DNA of 64,000 bases from Alphaproteobacteria bacterium (lineage in GTDB: Bacteria; Pseudomonadota; Alphaproteobacteria; Micropepsales; Micropepsaceae), in assembly GCA_947475445.1 (NCBI GenBank), contig CANJLC010000002.1:124001-188000 (forward strand), read 5' to 3'. Position 1 is the first letter of the stretch. Each line of letters begins with the position of its first letter. The translations under genes were made by a program, and so were the position numbers. Shown piece by piece: positions 62,768-64,000 of the stretch. Below the pieces are notes generated by a model. It was not told the DNA's origin. It worked only from the letters and a program-made list of their open reading frames with translations, and did no database searches.

Positions 62768-63999
62768 TTCGCCCCGCCCGCGAAGGTGGCCTTCTGCTCT
62801 TCCGCATCAATCGAAACCCAGCGGTCGCGGTGAGTATCCATCTTGTTGGCCTCCCAACCCTTCACATAGGGCCTCACCATGTTGGTGTTGGTCCAGAAGA
62901 AGATGGGCACGAAGACATGGTCCTTCAGCAAGATGGCTTCGGCCTCAGCCAGCCTTTTGCCCCGCACGTCCACGTCCACGTCCTGCCGCGAGGCAGCCAG
63001 CATCGCGTCGAAGATCTTGCTGGCATATTCGCCGTAATTGTTCGCGCCGCCTGTGACGAACAATTCCAGGAAGGTGGCTGCGTCGTCGAAATCCGCGGCC
63101 CAGCCCACCTGGGCCAGATCGTAATCATGCTCCTGGACAGTGTTGTAGAAGATCGCTGCATCGAAAGGCAGGATGGTGATGTTGATATAGATCAGCGCCA
63201 GCGCCTGCTGGAAGGCCGCGGCTTCCGCCCGGTACACGCCCGGCGCGGTGGAGCGGATGGCATAGGTAAGCTTGATGCGGTTGTCGGGGCCGAAACCGGC
63301 TTCCTGCATCAGGCGCTGCGCCTGCGCCAGTCTCTGTTCATAAGGCGTATCTTTGAAAGGCAGGAAAACCCCACCGGGATAATTGGCGGTGCCAGGGGGC
63401 ACGATATTGTAAGCCTCCTGCTCGCCGCCGCGGCGGATGCGCTGCACATCCATTTCGCGGTTGACGGTCAGGGAGATGGCGGCGCGCACCCGCACATCAT
63501 CCAGAGGCTTGCGCTTGAAATTGATGGAAATGAACTCCGCGGTCATCTGCGGCAGCGGGGCCAGCAATTCGGGCATGTTTTGCTTGATCCAGGCCAACTG
63601 GCCGCCGGGATAGCGGTCCTGCACGTCCAGCTCGCCGGCGCGCAGCGAGCGCAGCGCAGCGGAATAATCGGTGCTGGGATAGAAGATCACCCGCTGCAGT
63701 TTCACATTGTCGGCATCGTAGAAGCGCGGATTCTTCTCCACCACCACCTGGCTGTTGGGCACCCACTCCTTCAGGACGAAGGCTCCGTTGCCGACAAAAT
63801 TGCCGGGGCGGGTCCATTCCTTGCCCTTGGCGGTCACCACATGGCGGGGCTGGGGATAGAAAGTGTGGTGCATCAGCATGTGCACCATGTAGGGCACGGG
63901 ATGTTCCAGCGTGACCTGAAGCGTTAAAGGATCAACTGCCCGTGCCCCCAGGGTGTCAGGTGGCGCCTTCCCGGCATTGACCGTTTGCGCATTCTTGAT
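62764..63999 (-). CDS. OppA-family solute-binding protein, copy 2 (cut by window edge)
   Basis: 411 codons plus stop of a gene whose start lies beyond 64000. The frame from the edge reads IKNAQTVNAGKAPPDTLG, then LTLQVTLEHPVPYMVHMLMH, NGAFVLKEWVPNSQVVVEKNPRFYD, DRYPGGQLAWIKQN and TWQ-type motifs also found in copy 1 (for instance VPPGTANYPGG, also YAGG in copy 1). It is a paralogue, sharing 4 nt with copy 1. Its C-terminus is complete. Expected function: periplasmic capture of peptides. Confidence 0.85.
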   Translation of the reverse strand: MKNAQTVNAGKAPPDTLGARAVDPLTLQVTLEHPVPYMVHMLMHHTFYPQPRHVVTAKGKEWTRPGNFVGNGAFVLKEWVPNSQVVVEKNPRFYDADNVKLQRVIFYPSTDYSAALRSLRAGELDVQDRYPGGQLAWIKQNMPELLAPLPQMTAEFISINFKRKPLDDVRVRAAISLTVNREMDVQRIRRGGEQEAYNIVPPGTANYPGGVFLPFKDTPYEQRLAQAQRLMQEAGFGPDNRIKLTYAIRSTAPGVYRAEAAAFQQALALIYINITILPFDAAIFYNTVQEHDYDLAQVGWAADFDDAATFLELFVTGGANNYGEYASKIFDAMLAASRQDVDVDVRGKRLAEAEAILLKDHVFVPIFFWTNTNMVRPYVKGWEANKMDTHRDRWVSIDAEEQKATFAGGAK

Positions 64000-64000
64000 C

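Noticed and set aside
1-64000. Transposase, integrase, rRNA or CRISPR array
   Set aside because: None seen on either strand; mobile traces are limited to the phage fragments near 59.2-60.2 kb.

Overview
The window is high-GC DNA from a Gram-negative bacterium, most likely an alphaproteobacterium. The clues are the recG / sdhE / mfd block, the DmdC-like acyl-CoA dehydrogenase, the membrane-anchored retropepsin-like protease and frequent GTG/TTG starts. Genus cannot be fixed from sequence alone; a Rhizomicrobium/Micropepsaceae-like organism would fit but is a guess.

About 1-46.5 kb is a large surface-polysaccharide locus. At 0-4.4 kb lie the start of a sialic-acid-synthase (NeuB) family gene, an NAD sugar epimerase/dehydratase, two methyltransferases and a GT2 glycosyltransferase. 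At 4.4-9.2 kb a minus-strand run encodes Wzz, a Wzy-like polymerase, a GT4 glycosyltransferase and an alkaline-phosphatase-fold protein. At 9.4-18.7 kb is a fucose module: GDP-L-fucose synthesis (gmd, fcl), two GT10 fucosyltransferase homologues, two equal-length Wzx-like flippases and two FkbM methyltransferases, which looks like a duplicated cassette. At 18.9-21.2 kb are a nucleotide-sugar dehydrogenase and an epimerase.

The stretch 21.2-28.2 kb encodes envelope export: a YjbH outer-membrane protein, a 1006-residue multi-SLBB Wza-like protein with very recent internal repeats, a YjbE/GfcA-like small Thr-rich protein and a YjbF/GfcB lipoprotein. This is the yjbEFGH / group-4-capsule (gfc) set in a dispersed order. 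galU follows, then a TPR-SPOR protein, a DUF2914 membrane protein, cysD-cysNC (makes PAPS) and an AGE-family epimerase. At 35.5-43.3 kb are UDP-sugar enzymes (UDP-GlcA 4-epimerase, TviB-like dehydrogenase, Ugd), a TylF-type methyltransferase broken by one stop codon, a leftover tail of an FG-GAP gene, and an M10 metalloprotease with RTX and FG-GAP repeats. pseB, pseC and an aldo/keto reductase (43.5-46.5 kb) start a pseudaminic/nonulosonic acid route that would need a NeuB-family synthase such as the one at the left edge.

The rest is mostly housekeeping: recG, sdhE, mfd, a YcxB-like protein, a Tat-exported aldo/keto reductase, paired Adhesin_E-like secreted proteins, an aspartic protease, an acyl-CoA dehydrogenase and two small secreted proteins with related signal peptides. 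At 59.2-60.2 kb is phage debris (S24 repressor tail, SprT-like tail, frameshifted GH24 lysozyme) on the 3' side of a tRNA-Arg(CCT) gene. The window ends in two tandem OppA-type solute-binding proteins. No CRISPR array, transposase, integrase or rRNA was seen.
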